The notes beneath the pieces were generated by a model. It saw only the letters and a list, made by a program, of their open reading frames with translations, was not told the DNA's origin and did no database searches. This document shows, piece by piece, positions 1-9,799 of a stretch of 12,125 bases of DNA. Positions within the stretch are counted from its first letter, which is position 1; the number at the start of each line of letters is the position of its first letter. The position numbers and the translations under genes were made by a program. The stretch comes from Asterionellopsis glacialis (Eukaryota > Bacillariophyta > Plagiogrammaphyceae > Rhaphoneidales > Asterionellopsidaceae), in the NCBI GenBank assembly GCA_014885115.2, contig WKLE02005356.1, positions 1 through 12,125 on the forward strand, written 5' to 3'.

Positions 1-525
1 TCATGGAGTCACAAAGTCCCCTCCCCCCCCCCGATCGAAAGAAACGAAAGAGGGTGAAAGACTGTGATTCGAGAGCAGGTGGAAAGCAACGCACCAATCG
101 ACGACGCAAGTGGAGGAATAGGAGAATTTCATCAAAAGGATCTTGACAAATCTTACTACTTGTTGACTTGTACAGTACATCTATTGAACTTATCTGCAAA
201 AAAAAGAATTACTCTAACTCTCTAGAGCTACCTTCTTGTCTTGTATCATCGTCATCCTCAAGCACAAGAACAATAACCATATGCAGATATTGTAATCGTC
301 ATTCTGTTTGAATGTCTGATTACTTGCATTGACTCTCTGGTTGCTTACACGAGTTTTTGAAAAAAGAAAAAAGTACGATTATAGATAGGAAAGCATAATA
401 ATCAATATAAACCATAGAGTCAAAAAAGTGCATGTTGTACCGGTAACACAACAACAATCACAATTATCAACACAATATTAGAATAAAAATAAGAAATAGA
501 ATACTGACACGACAATATCGACAAA
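1..525. other. Upstream flank of the MFS transporter gene
   Basis: No coding region is recognisable here. The stretch contains a run of ten C residues (23-32), then AT-rich sequence with A-rich tracts just before the start codon. It probably holds the promoter and 5' UTR of the transporter gene that begins at 526. The bases just before that ATG are CGACAAA, A-rich as is common before eukaryotic starts, with no bacterial ribosome binding site. Confidence 0.5.
406..411 (+). promoter_or_regulatory. Possible TATA box of the MFS gene
   Basis: TATAAA lies about 115 bp before the start codon at 526. The position would suit a eukaryotic TATA box with a short 5' UTR. The surroundings are AT-rich, so a chance match is quite possible. 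Confidence 0.22.
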
Positions 526-2208
526 ATGAAGTCATCACGATCGTCCACAAATCCTAAATTTATATTTGTGGTATTTGTCATTTTAAATATATTAACTTAT
601 ATGGATCGTGGAATTATACCGGGTGCCTCAATTGAATTTTCATCCTTTTTGGCTACCGCCAGTGATTCACCTTCCTTTGTACGGAATTCACCGGATGCTG
701 GATTAGGCATTTTACAAGCAGCCTTTATGGGTGGATACTCCATAGCGATTGTCTTGTCGGGACACTTGACACACCGTATCCGTTGGGTGACGTTAGTGAA
801 TTGTGGTGTGAGTTTATGGATATTGGCAGTTGTGGGGTCTGGATTAGCCATGACGTATGATTCCTTTTATGTTCTGTTGTATAGTCGAATGTGGTCAGGT
901 GTATCGGAGGCAGCCTTTCATGTTGTAGCACCACCTCTGATACAAGATCGGGGTGGGAAACATGCTGGATTATGGTTAAGTGTCTACCTCTGCGCTATAC
1001 CTGTTGGGTTGGCCATTGGATATATCTATGGATCCTTATTAGCCAACCATTCATCATCAGGATGGCAATTAGCTTTCTTTATAGAAGCTTTACTAGCCTT
1101 ACCTGTCTTGCTGGTTGGATTGGTATGTTTACATGATACAGAAAATAATGGTATATTATCATCTAAAACAAATGGGCACGATCGTTTATTACAATCCAGA
1201 ATCAACATCACCACCACCACAACAACTACTACTACCATGACTGTTGGGCAACAGTCATCGCAACAACAACAACAACAACAACAGAGTACTACTCCATTTG
1301 CATTTACATTTTGGGAAGAAATTAGTGTATGCTTTCAAAGTAAGACATTGATATGTATCGTATTGGCAAATTCAGCAGTTGCAGCTGTCGTTGTGACATT
1401 GGGTACATTTGGTGGTGTATCGATTTTGGCATTGGAATTATTTGATTCCGAACAGGTGGCAGCTATGCTGTTTGGATCCGCAGCTGCATTAGCTGGTATG
1501 ATTGGTACACCCTTGGGGGGGTATTGGGTGGATCAATTACTGGTCCAACACAGTGGTAACACACAAGAGGGTGGTGGAGAGGATGTATCCTATTCACAAT
1601 TATTGACTTTATTACTACCACAAGTCAATATATCAATTTGTGTATCACTCTTGTTTTGTTTCCCTACATGTATCATTACAAGTCCAGTCGTTTTTATTAT
1701 ATTTTTATTCTTTGCATGGGTGGCCTTGTTTACGGCACAAAGTGGTATATTAATGACGGTCATGATGTCGGTAGATACAGCTCATCGGTCGAATGCTATA
1801 GCCTTTACGACTTTCTGTACTCATTTATTAGGGGATGTACCAGCACCTATTTTATTTGGGTTATTGAAAAATCATTTGGCACCCGCATGTAACATTGTGG
1901 GTAGCGGTTCATTTGAAAATCCGGAACAATGTCGAGAACAACATGGTGGTATCCGTACAACATTAGCAGTGATGTATAGTTGGATGCTCATTAGTATTGT
2001 ATTCTTTGAAATTGCAAGACGACTGGCTCTACGAAAGATTGCATTGGAAGAAAGTCTTGCTGTAGATGAATCATTGATATTGGCATCGAATCTTGTTGAA
2101 ATTGGTGGTGGCAGCAGTGGTGGTGGTGATATCAGTAGTACAACTACAAGTCTCAAACCAATACAACAAGAAGGAACATCATCATTTACGTTTGGAAAAA
2201 AAGATTAA
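526..2208 (+). CDS. Spinster-like major facilitator superfamily transporter
   Basis: A 560-residue MFS membrane transporter with about 12 predicted membrane segments: roughly 11-31, 60-80, 87-107, 110-130, two within 139-172, 181-202, then after a polar loop 274-303, 311-332, two within 365-415, 421-447 and 478-500. It resembles the Spinster (SPNS) family, whose known members export lysolipids or sphingosine-1-phosphate. The family hallmarks present are Y25-M-D27-R28 in TM1 and R121-x6-E128 (RMWSGVSEAA) in TM4, which match the D, R and E implicated in proton coupling in studied homologues. The motif A loop between TM2 and TM3 reads GHLTHRIRW, with a non-acidic residue where GxLxDR is usual; the second-half copy keeps GGYWVD. 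The central loop (about 205-263) carries nine Thr and eight Gln in a row. The ORF has no introns. The substrate cannot be told from sequence. Confidence 0.85.
   Translation: MKSSRSSTNPKFIFVVFVILNILTYMDRGIIPGASIEFSSFLATASDSPSFVRNSPDAGLGILQAAFMGGYSIAIVLSGHLTHRIRWVTLVNCGVSLWILAVVGSGLAMTYDSFYVLLYSRMWSGVSEAAFHVVAPPLIQDRGGKHAGLWLSVYLCAIPVGLAIGYIYGSLLANHSSSGWQLAFFIEALLALPVLLVGLVCLHDTENNGILSSKTNGHDRLLQSRINITTTTTTTTTMTVGQQSSQQQQQQQQSTTPFAFTFWEEISVCFQSKTLICIVLANSAVAAVVVTLGTFGGVSILALELFDSEQVAAMLFGSAAALAGMIGTPLGGYWVDQLLVQHSGNTQEGGGEDVSYSQLLTLLLPQVNISICVSLLFCFPTCIITSPVVFIIFLFFAWVALFTAQSGILMTVMMSVDTAHRSNAIAFTTFCTHLLGDVPAPILFGLLKNHLAPACNIVGSGSFENPEQCREQHGGIRTTLAVMYSWMLISIVFFEIARRLALRKIALEESLAVDESLILASNLVEIGGGSSGGGDISSTTTSLKPIQQEGTSSFTFGKKD
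1210..1236 (+). repeat. ACN microsatellite coding for a Thr run
   Basis: Nine consecutive Thr codons (ACC, ACA and ACT mixed) lie in the central cytoplasmic loop of the MFS transporter, residues 229-237. The mixed codons suggest an older tract than the nearby pure CAA run. Confidence 0.85.
1261..1284 (+). repeat. CAA microsatellite coding for polyglutamine
   Basis: Seven CAA codons plus one CAG encode eight Gln (residues 246-253) in the same loop, after a further QQSS. The near-pure repeat suggests length variation between alleles. It lies outside the membrane segments, so variation should be tolerated. Confidence 0.85.
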
Positions 2209-2732
2209 TAATTTTGAAAAAAAAAGAATATCTAATACCTCGTAAATTTTGGCAAAACATCATACTAGGGTTTTTCAGTCTCTCGAGTTTAGATTATTAT
2301 CTCTGTCGCTATGTATGAGCTATATGTGAGTTTGAAATCTTAATCTTTTGTGATTCATTCAGTTTTCTTTAGAGATTTTAAGGTGACATCTCATGACATT
2401 CTGTCCTTGTTTCTTTGGTACGTTTTTAATCTTGGATATTGATTAGTTAGTTAGTAGTGAAGTAAATAATAACAATGGTAGTAGAACATTTGTAATTTGA
2501 TTTTCATGCTGGTTGTCTTGTCCTCTGCAAATGATAATGAAATTATTGTATTGCTTTGCATTGTAATCCCAATAGTACAATTCCGTCGTGATTATACATT
2601 GTATGGGCCTTGCATAATTGTGCACAATATTATTCAGTAGCAACTATGTCTCTTCGTCTGCGTAGATAGAAATATTTAAAACTTTAATTTAGCTTTTAAC
2701 AGCAAGGGAATCTTTTCTGAGAAATGATTTTT

Positions 2733-2740
2733 TATATAAA
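2733..2740 (+). promoter_or_regulatory. Possible TATA box upstream of pgk
   Basis: TATATAAA lies 293 bp before the pgk start codon. It could be a TATA box if the 5' UTR is long, but AT-rich sequence makes chance matches common. Confidence 0.2.
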
Positions 2741-2912
2741 AGTGCAGAAAAAGCGGCTGAACTTGGTATCTTCCGTGCGTCCTTCGACACCAATTTTTTA
2801 TTTGAATCTTTTATCACCATGTTGTAACGCCCAACTTCAAGCCCTATTATATATGTTGACAGTCTTCTCCTTTAACAAAAAATTGATACAAAAGATCGGG
2901 ACGTGCGCTCGC

Positions 2913-2926
2913 CACGTGCGCACGTG
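2913..2926. promoter_or_regulatory. Double CACGTG palindrome (G-box/E-box) upstream of pgk
   Basis: CACGTGCGCACGTG is a perfect 14-bp palindrome containing two CACGTG cores. A third ACGTG core lies at 2901-2905. CACGTG is the classic target of bHLH and some bZIP factors in eukaryotes. It lies 107 bp before the pgk ATG, in a locally GC-rich patch of AT-rich sequence, which suits a proximal promoter element. The regulatory role is inferred from motif and position only. Confidence 0.5.
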
Positions 2927-3032
2927 TGAAGGTGAAAAAATAATGGATCTTTTATGGGACCCACAAGGCCTTTTTCACAGTAGAAATCTTTTTCCATAAA
3001 AAAACAATTTCAAAGAACAAGTTCTGTTCAAT

Positions 3033-4214
3033 ATGGCTTTCATCAAGCTAACAGACCTCGACCTCACTGGCAAACGCGTTCTGATCCGCGCTGACCTCAA
3101 CGTACCGGTTAAAGATGGCAAGGTAACCTCCGATGCCCGTATCACCGCTTCCATGCCTACCGTCGAGTACTGCGTTAAAGCAGGTGCCAAGGTTCAGGTA
3201 ATGTCTCACCGCGGTCGTCCGACCGAGGGTCAAGTGGACGCAGAGAACTCCATGCAGCCGATCGCCGAAAACATGTCAGAAAAGCTGGGCGCCACCGTTC
3301 GTCTGATCGATAACTACCTCGAAGGTGGTTTCGACATTGTCGACGGCGAAGTTGTACTGTTCGAGAACGTGCGTTTCAACGCCGGTGAGAAAAAAGACGA
3401 CGCAGAGCTTTCCAAACAGTATGCTGCACTGTGCGACATCTTCGTGATGGACGCCTTTGGTACTGCTCACCGTGCCCAGGCTTCCACTCACGGCGTCGGC
3501 AAGTTTGCTGATGTCGCTTGTGCCGGACTGCTGCTCTCCAAAGAACTCGACAGCCTGAACAAGGCGCTAGCCCAGCCTGCCCGGCCAATGGTTGCTATCG
3601 TTGGTGGCTCAAAGGTTTCCACCAAGTTGACTGTGCTAGAGGCCCTTTCTGAGAAGGTCGACAAGCTGGTGGTTGGTGGTGGCATTGCAAATACCTTCCT
3701 CAAGGCCATGGGCAACAACGTCGGAAAATCGCTTTGCGAAGATGACCTAGTCGACACCGCCAAGGCTCTGGTAGAGAAAATGAAGGACCGTGGCGCGGAC
3801 ATCCCCATCGCCACCGACGTGGTTTGCGGCAAGGAGTTTAGCGAGACTGCCGAGGCAACTCTGAAGGCTGCCGGCGACGTTTCCGACGACGACATGATTT
3901 TCGATATCGGCCCCGATTCTGCAAAGGAATTGGCCGACATCATCGCCGACGCTGGCACCGTGGTATGGAATGGCCCGGTCGGCGTATTCGAGTTCGACCA
4001 GTTTGGTGAAGGCACCAAAGCCATTTCCATGGCGATTGCCAACTCCAATTGCTTCTCGCTGGCGGGTGGCGGCGATACCATCGCCGCGATTCAAAAGTAC
4101 GATATCTATGACAAGGTGTCCTACATCTCCACCGCTGGTGGTGCTTTCCTTGAATACCTTGAAGGCAAGCCCTTGCCAGCTGTTGTAATGCTGGAAGAAG
4201 CCGCTAAAAAGTAA
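3033..4214 (+). CDS. pgk: Phosphoglycerate kinase, bacterial (gammaproteobacterial) type
   Basis: A complete 393-residue phosphoglycerate kinase, which interconverts 1,3-bisphosphoglycerate + ADP and 3-phosphoglycerate + ATP in glycolysis, gluconeogenesis and the Calvin cycle. Family blocks are present in order: RADLNVP (19-25), SHRGRP (58-63), ENVRFN (111-116), [12 protein letters not shown] (140-151), GGSKVSTK (191-198), GGGIAN (215-220), NGPVGVFE (313-320), SLAGGGDT (352-359) and [15 protein letters not shown] (375-389). The length is normal for a bacterial enzyme. There is no N-terminal extension, so a cytosolic location is expected. The wording is closest, from memory of the family, to gammaproteobacterial enzymes. 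Two sampled 60-base lines are 58-60% GC, against 43% in a sampled line of the MFS gene, and Leu is mostly CTG/CTC rather than TTA/TTG. There are no introns, no Shine-Dalgarno sequence and no bacterial neighbour genes. Recent horizontal transfer is the favoured reading; a chimeric assembly is the alternative. Confidence 0.95.
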   Translation: MAFIKLTDLDLTGKRVLIRADLNVPVKDGKVTSDARITASMPTVEYCVKAGAKVQVMSHRGRPTEGQVDAENSMQPIAENMSEKLGATVRLIDNYLEGGFDIVDGEVVLFENVRFNAGEKKDDAELSKQYAALCDIFVMDAFGTAHRAQASTHGVGKFADVACAGLLLSKELDSLNKALAQPARPMVAIVGGSKVSTKLTVLEALSEKVDKLVVGGGIANTFLKAMGNNVGKSLCEDDLVDTAKALVEKMKDRGADIPIATDVVCGKEFSETAEATLKAAGDVSDDDMIFDIGPDSAKELADIIADAGTVVWNGPVGVFEFDQFGEGTKAISMAIANSNCFSLAGGGDTIAAIQKYDIYDKVSYISTAGGAFLEYLEGKPLPAVVMLEEAAKK

Positions 4215-4217
4215 TCA

Positions 4218-4253
4218 GGCAGCTGCCCTCTGCCATCGCCGGCATGGCAAAGG
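4218..4253 (+). other. GC-rich palindrome and hairpin just after the pgk stop
   Basis: GGCAGCTGCC (4218-4227) is a perfect palindrome. It is followed by an imperfect stem of ten positions with one mismatch, 4227-4236 against 4244-4253, whose core is TGCCAT/ATGGCA around a GC-rich loop. No T-tract follows, so it is not a standard intrinsic terminator. Its composition matches pgk rather than the AT-rich sequence after 4254, so it is probably a remnant of the bacterial donor's downstream sequence. Confidence 0.5.
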
Positions 4254-4560
4254 AAAATGTAGTGAAAAACGGAATGACATGTTTATCCCGGACAGAGCAA
4301 AAGACAAAAAAAATGTTGAGACGAACAAAGATAGTCGCAACACGGATTGGTGAAAAATTTTACGTGCGAAAATGGCATCCCAAAATTCAGTTACAACGGG
4401 ACGCTCGCAAAATACAAATCGATCTTACTAAGTTAATTACGCATTTCATTTTATTTGTATCAGCATTTTTTACTTACAATTACTTACAATTATATTTTCG
4501 CTTCATTTAGTTTTCATGGAAACACGTGTGACTTTCTAAATTGTCAACTTAATTGTCCCG
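4254..4560. other. Spacer between pgk and the CpG-depleted block
   Basis: This AT-rich DNA still contains many CpG sites (for example around 4315-4420 and the last at 4559). It would hold the 3' UTR of pgk if the gene is expressed. A Lys/Arg-rich open frame at 4244-4510 starts within the hairpin remnant and has no recognisable domain, so I do not call it a gene. Confidence 0.5.
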
Positions 4561-4855
4561 TTTCAAGCATCACTATGCTGCACACTATCTTAAAAGAATC
4601 AACAACAAAACTGGCAGCATTATTGTATACAATGAGATGAGATTCATACCAGTTATTTTTTAAAAGCATTCCAGAGTTGCAATTGAGAAGTAAACTATTG
4701 GTACAGGATTCAAACATTCAAGTAAAAACAATTGATGCATAGTCTCTAATCTATAGAGTACGTGATAAAACAGTTTTAAATTTAAATTCTCTCTCTTTAG
4801 AGAAGAAAGATTTCTGAAGACTAAATATGAATTGGTATTAAATATACAAAAAGAT

Positions 4856-5661
4856 ATTCCATTATCTGAGGATTTGGTGTCAGTTTCAAGCCTACACTGG
4901 CTTAGAGATAGCAATTTTGCTGGTTCAGATCAATGAGGACCTGAAAGAGGATTACTGGCAGCAAGACAAGTTCTGCAGAGATATAGTGAATTTCACAGAA
5001 CTTGCTTATCTTGTTCAGTATTTTTGAATATGTGTCCATTTTTATCCCTTAATGATCCTGATACTTGCAGTTATGAAGAGGCAAATACATATCTTCTCTG
5101 GCATTCCAGGAAGATCCTGGAACACTTCCAGAAGAACTTGCATCAAGTAGCAGCCAGTTCCCATCAGTACCAGCAGTATAGTTTATGAAGCTAGCTTCTT
5201 GTGCACAAAAGCATGCAGCACACAATCTAGTTCTTACATCCCAAACAAACCTGACAAATATGTAATATGTTTTTATGTTGCTATAGATACTGACAAGGCT
5301 TCATTTAGGTGATCTAGTCTTGTAGACAACAGTTCTGGAAGTAAGAGTACAGAAATAGGGCCAGAAGAAGCTTATTGTTGTCTGCATATAATGATTTATG
5401 TACACCATTGAACAAGAAAGTCATGTCTGAATTTCTACATATAGACAAAGATGTCTAACCAACTGCCCTCTGGGTCTACAGCAGATGGCACATCAAACCA
5501 AGTTAGTGCAGGACCCTTTTGGTAGAAGGCTATATTTTACCAATAATTTTTACACAAGGCACTTTTACTATAAATCAGAACCCCTTGGTTGCTCCCAAAT
5601 GGGAACTCTTCTTGTTCTTGGCGTGAAGGTGCCAAAAAATGATAAAACAAGTTTTACACAT
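4856..5661 (+). pseudogene. piggyBac-type (DDE_Tnp_1_7) transposase relic
   Basis: Successive forward frames carry pieces of one transposase in the right order. 4920-5024 gives an N-terminal block with KEDYWQQDKFCRDIVNF. 5042-5185 gives HSRKILEHFQKNLHQV. 5181-5408 gives SSSYIPNKPDKYV, then FYVAIDTDKASF, one in-frame TGA, and SLVDNSSGS. 5446-5661 gives GRRLYFTNNFYTRHF followed by a MGT block. These correspond to the piggyBac-family NLH, NKPxKxxIxFY, DNxSG and DNFYT regions. The gene is dead: frames change at least four times, stops occur, the first catalytic Asp of the SLDE motif is lost at a frame break near 5185, and the Asp of DNFYT is now Asn (5542-5544). The downstream C-terminal part, with its VDxxDQ block, was not found. 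The family match is from memory of motifs, not a search. Confidence 0.72.
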
Positions 5662-8600
5662 TAGTGGTTCAGGATTACTTCAATTTTTTTCTTAGATACT
5701 GAAAGAAGTCCATTCTGCCAACTGTTCTGCAAAAGATTGTGTTGATGTGCTCAGGACAGTGCAGGGAAGCCTCAGGCAAGCTACTTGCTAAAAATGGATT
5801 ACTAGACCTCTAGTACCAGACCAACCTGTAAAAAATATCACTTTTTTTGTTATAGCTGTTGTACAGAACTGCCTAATATCAATCCAAGAATTGGAATGCA
5901 GTCTAGGCAAACATACAGGAGTTGTGTATGGATAGTGTACTGACCAACTCAAATGTTATTTCCCTTAAACTAGATTATCAAGGTTAACAATAAGTATGAT
6001 CCTCCTCAGCTTTCAAATCATGCCGTACTATTAGTATACTGTAATTAGAGCAAAGACTTCTTGTTGTGTTGTTGCTACATGTGCTTGATAAAACCACACA
6101 CACACAAATTATTTCTTTATCGCACTAAACACACTATCCACATATAATGATGCTGTTGTGTTATTAGTATGGCACTATTATTAAAGTGCTTTATATTAAA
6201 TTATTTACTTCTGAGAGACAAGTAGGCTACCCAAATTACAAGGAGGCTTCTTTATTTAGTTTCTTATTGATACTAGTTATATATCCCTTCATGTTGACTG
6301 ACTAAAATGCTGTTATGTCATCCCCCCTCTTTTTGCTTGACTTGTTATGTGTAGCTGTATATTAATGTAAGGTCAAAATACCAATATATGATGTGTAGAT
6401 TATCAAAGTACCTACCTTTCATATCTCAGTTTTGTTGTAATGCTGCAATAACACACTAGAAAGCTGAGCAGTGGTGTCAGCAAATGATGATGACTGAGTT
6501 AGTATTGGGCTCTACTACCACCAGGATATCCAAATTCTTTCTTGTTGTGATGCCTATGTCCTCTTTGAAAATTTCATGCAATGATTTAAACACAAAAACA
6601 ACATAAAGATGAAAAAAATTATATACTTTTTCTGTATGTGTGTTGGGGGAATAAATTCATCATTAAGAAGTCAATTTTTTGAGAGGCTATGTTATGATAT
6701 GGGGATGTCCCCGGCCTTATTCTACAAGGAGCTAAAAGATATTTGCTATGATTTGATCCTAACTCTACCTCAGCTGATATAATTGTTCAAAGTTGATTTG
6801 AATCCTTATCCTGTGTGTGCTAAGTACTATATTCACTAATCTTAAAAAATGTTTTAGGAGGGCTACTGAATGCATGCTGTTATTCAGAGCTGTGAAATTA
6901 ATACTTGTATTTATTTTGTGCTAGCTCCAGCAAGTGTTTTTCCCTGAAAAGAATATGTCTGTGACATTACATTGGCTTCATTGTGACTTTATCCTCATAC
7001 TACTTTATGGGGTAATAAAAAATGATACTATCACTTCTGTTACTTATATTTGTATATCTAATATTGGTGTGCCACCTACCAGTATGCAACCCAATCTTGG
7101 TTTTGTCAAATATTGGTAATTTGTGCTAATATTAGCATATGAGCCTTATACATTATCCAAGGCAGCAGTAATACCACCACACCTTGTGATCCTTCCATTG
7201 GAGGCTGTAGGTATTAAAACACCCAATGTCCTGCTGCTCAACAAATTATGGCATCCATGTCCACTCAAAAATGCTACCATTTTGTGACTTGAAAGAAATC
7301 TAGTTCTTTTCTTTATCTACTTTGTTGGCTCTTGAAATAAGGCATAATGCACTGCAGTATCAAAACATAGTGGTAGGAGTTGGGGTTACAGCAATACATT
7401 CTTTTATTCTTCTTTTTAAAAGCTGCCTAGAAGTATTACAAGCAACAAAAAGAATTGAGCAGTTTCCCCCCTTTTTATTGTCCTGGGAGACAAGTTACAC
7501 AAAACAATAAAGCCCTTGGTGCATGTCTTTTGAAAAGATTCCATTTGCATTCTTGTTCTTGCCTTTGTCCATGATCATCAAAAGTAATACTTCCGTGTTA
7601 GTTACTGGTTGCTTTAATTACCTTGGTAATATTATGCAACTACTATGCTATTGCAATTGATTATAGTTTCACCTTTTACTACTAGAATTTGATCTCAGAT
7701 TGGTGTACACAGCTAGTATTGAAGCTTGGTGGAAGAAGGTGACATCAGGTTTTATGTTGTGAGCATAGCATCATTAGCTTGAGAGTATATGAGATTGTGG
7801 ATGTCTTTCTTCTTCATATTTCTAAATATCTGCCCCATGCATCACACATACTGTTTCATTTTGTTTGTTGTGTGGGCTATCAATTGCCAGGATATTTTAT
7901 AATATCCATCTTGAGCATTAGCTTGCCCAGCATTGAGTTGCAAGCATATGCCATGAAATGATGCTTCTTTCATAGATTGGTGCTTGATCTTCATTTAGAG
8001 CAGTAGATCATATCTTTGTGGCTCAGGGGATAGTTCAGGATATCATTCTTGTCTTTATTGACAACCATCTTTTGGATGATTGTGTGATGGTGCATTAATC
8101 AGTGTATGTTTATATTGTAATTTAATTTCAATTTTGTTTGGCATGATAACACAGCAAGAAGAATCATCTCCTGGACTCCTATGAAATACTGATAGACATT
8201 TATACATTGGAAGAGGGGGTATATAAATTTTCATAGTCTATTCAAGTCTATATGATGTTTCTGAAACTGGTTACACCAAAGGAAAACAGAAGAAGGGCCA
8301 AGAGGACACTAAGTTTAGGTGTATTCATATGATATGAAGACAAACAGAAATGTTAAGAAGTTTTATCCACTTCTCAACATTCATTAATTGTAGTCATATT
8401 CATGATCTACTTGAGCAGATCTCAAACCCTATTATCCAAGGTCAAGTATCCATATATTTCATTACTTCATCATTTGTATTGCAGTTTATAGGTTATTGTA
8501 CCAGGCACTGAGGGGTGGTATTTATAATTCTCTTACATACGGTCCTAAAGTATGGAAGAAGTATCTCCACTGGATGGTGGTAAGAAATGTAAATCTTTTA

Positions 8601-9741
8601 TTATGTAGGTATTTGACAGTTCCACAAAGTTTAGATACAGTTGATGGCTGCTATTTCACCCCAACACCAAAAAAGTCACAATTAAGGGTGCTATGTAGCA
8701 GTGGGTGATTTAGATTAGAAAAGTTGTGAATCAAAGTTTGAAGAGAAGAAAGAAATGGTTTTAGAGGCAACAGTGGTTGTTGCTACATTACTAGAAGATT
8801 GATACTATATTTGCTGTAATAGTGTGCTAAGAATGAAACAATCATCTTGAATTCAGGATTAGTTTTTTTGTAGTATTTTGAATGACAAATCATACACAAG
8901 GAGGACAAAATTGAAACATGGTCTACCACCATTTGGCCAAGAGATGATACCACAGCCATCAAGACTACTGATTTTTAATGGCAGATAGTTAAAACATAGT
9001 AAAGTAAATAAATAATGCTCAGCACACTGCAAGGCAGTAAAAGCTCTTCAACCAAAAAATAAACAAGTTGACCAAAGAAGACACTCAGAAGTCTAGTACT
9101 AAATGACAAAAATGGCAACTGCTGGTGACCTTACAGCAAAGTATGAGACAAGAATAATCGTACTTTAACATTTGACAGAAATATTTTACTTTGGGGGGTG
9201 TTACACACAACGAGATATTAAAAAGACCAAAATTCTGACAAATCCCCACATCAACTCCAGGATGCTATGTGTGTACATCAGTACAGTAGTTCTAGAGGTA
9301 GAAAGTGTTGTGACACCAAGCATATATACAAATACAAACACCAATTCTAATCTTATGTGTGGTCAATAAATCATATTTTTAAAAGTATAACTGGAGAAGA
9401 AAAGATAAATGGGCCACCATTTATAAAAAATACATCACGTGGGGGGATATACACCATGTGTCATTATTTTGGTATTGTATGCAACAGCATGTATAGAGCA
9501 ATGGTTTTCTGTAGTAGTATTATTATAAATTATTTGCCACCCCTTGACCTGCAAACAAGTATTTTCAAGCTAAAAAAATGTATTGTTGCTTATTTTGGAT
9601 TTGAGGTATCATGGTTTAAGCTATGGCACATGATATTTTCTATTTATGGAATGCTTATTTTATGATGTCATGATTGCGGCTTCACTAAGTCATAAATAAT
9701 ATTGCAAATTTGAAGCTTCTTGGATTCTACTGGTTAACTAA
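5662..9741. other. Unidentified part of the CpG-depleted block
   Basis: About 4 kb of AT-rich, CpG-poor DNA without a supportable gene. The longest open frames (around 6934-7119, 7322-7510, 8496-8708 and 9357-9665) are 60-102 codons and show no recognised domain. The first 300 bp may hold the decayed C-terminal half of the piggyBac transposase, but I could not align it with confidence. A short CA-rich run lies near 6094-6106. Confidence 0.5.
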
Positions 9742-9760
9742 GCAATTTTTCAAAAATTGC
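9742..9760. repeat. 19-bp AT-rich perfect inverted repeat
   Basis: Nine-base arms (GCAATTTTT and AAAAATTGC) flank a single C. It could form a cruciform or mark an old element end, but its function is unknown. Confidence 0.5.
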
Positions 9761-9777
9761 GCTATTACTTATTGGTG

Positions 9778-9799
9778 GGTGGAGATTGGGTGGAGATTG
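9778..9799 (+). repeat. Two tandem copies of an 11-bp unit
   Basis: GGTGGAGATTG is repeated twice without a gap, 18 bp after the inverted repeat at 9742-9760. Probably simple slippage. Confidence 0.6.

Larger units (their letters stand above)
2209..3032. other. Intergenic spacer between the MFS and pgk genes
   Basis: This AT-rich stretch has no convincing gene. Its first part should hold the 3' UTR of the MFS gene and its last 200-300 bp the promoter and 5' UTR of pgk. CpG occurs at ordinary frequency and is dense near 2896-2926, unlike the block after 4561. Short open frames here show no recognisable protein features. Confidence 0.6.

Noticed and set aside
3488..4081. 197-codon open frame on the minus strand within pgk
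   Set aside because: It lies wholly antisense to a well conserved enzyme and is typical of GC-rich coding DNA; its Ser/Pro-rich product has no domain.
4218..4253. Intrinsic bacterial terminator for pgk
   Set aside because: A stem-loop exists but is followed by purine-rich sequence, not a T-tract.
4244..4510. 88-codon Lys/Arg-rich open frame after pgk
   Set aside because: It starts inside the GC-rich hairpin remnant, ends in low-complexity hydrophobic sequence and shows no known domain; it is more likely 3' flank.
6094..6106. CRISPR array or structured tandem repeats around the CA-rich run
   Set aside because: Only a short dinucleotide run; no spaced direct repeats were seen anywhere in the window.
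9357..9665. 102-codon open frame in the CpG-poor block
   Set aside because: AT-rich sequence, no recognised motif, and located in decayed repeat DNA; length is compatible with chance.
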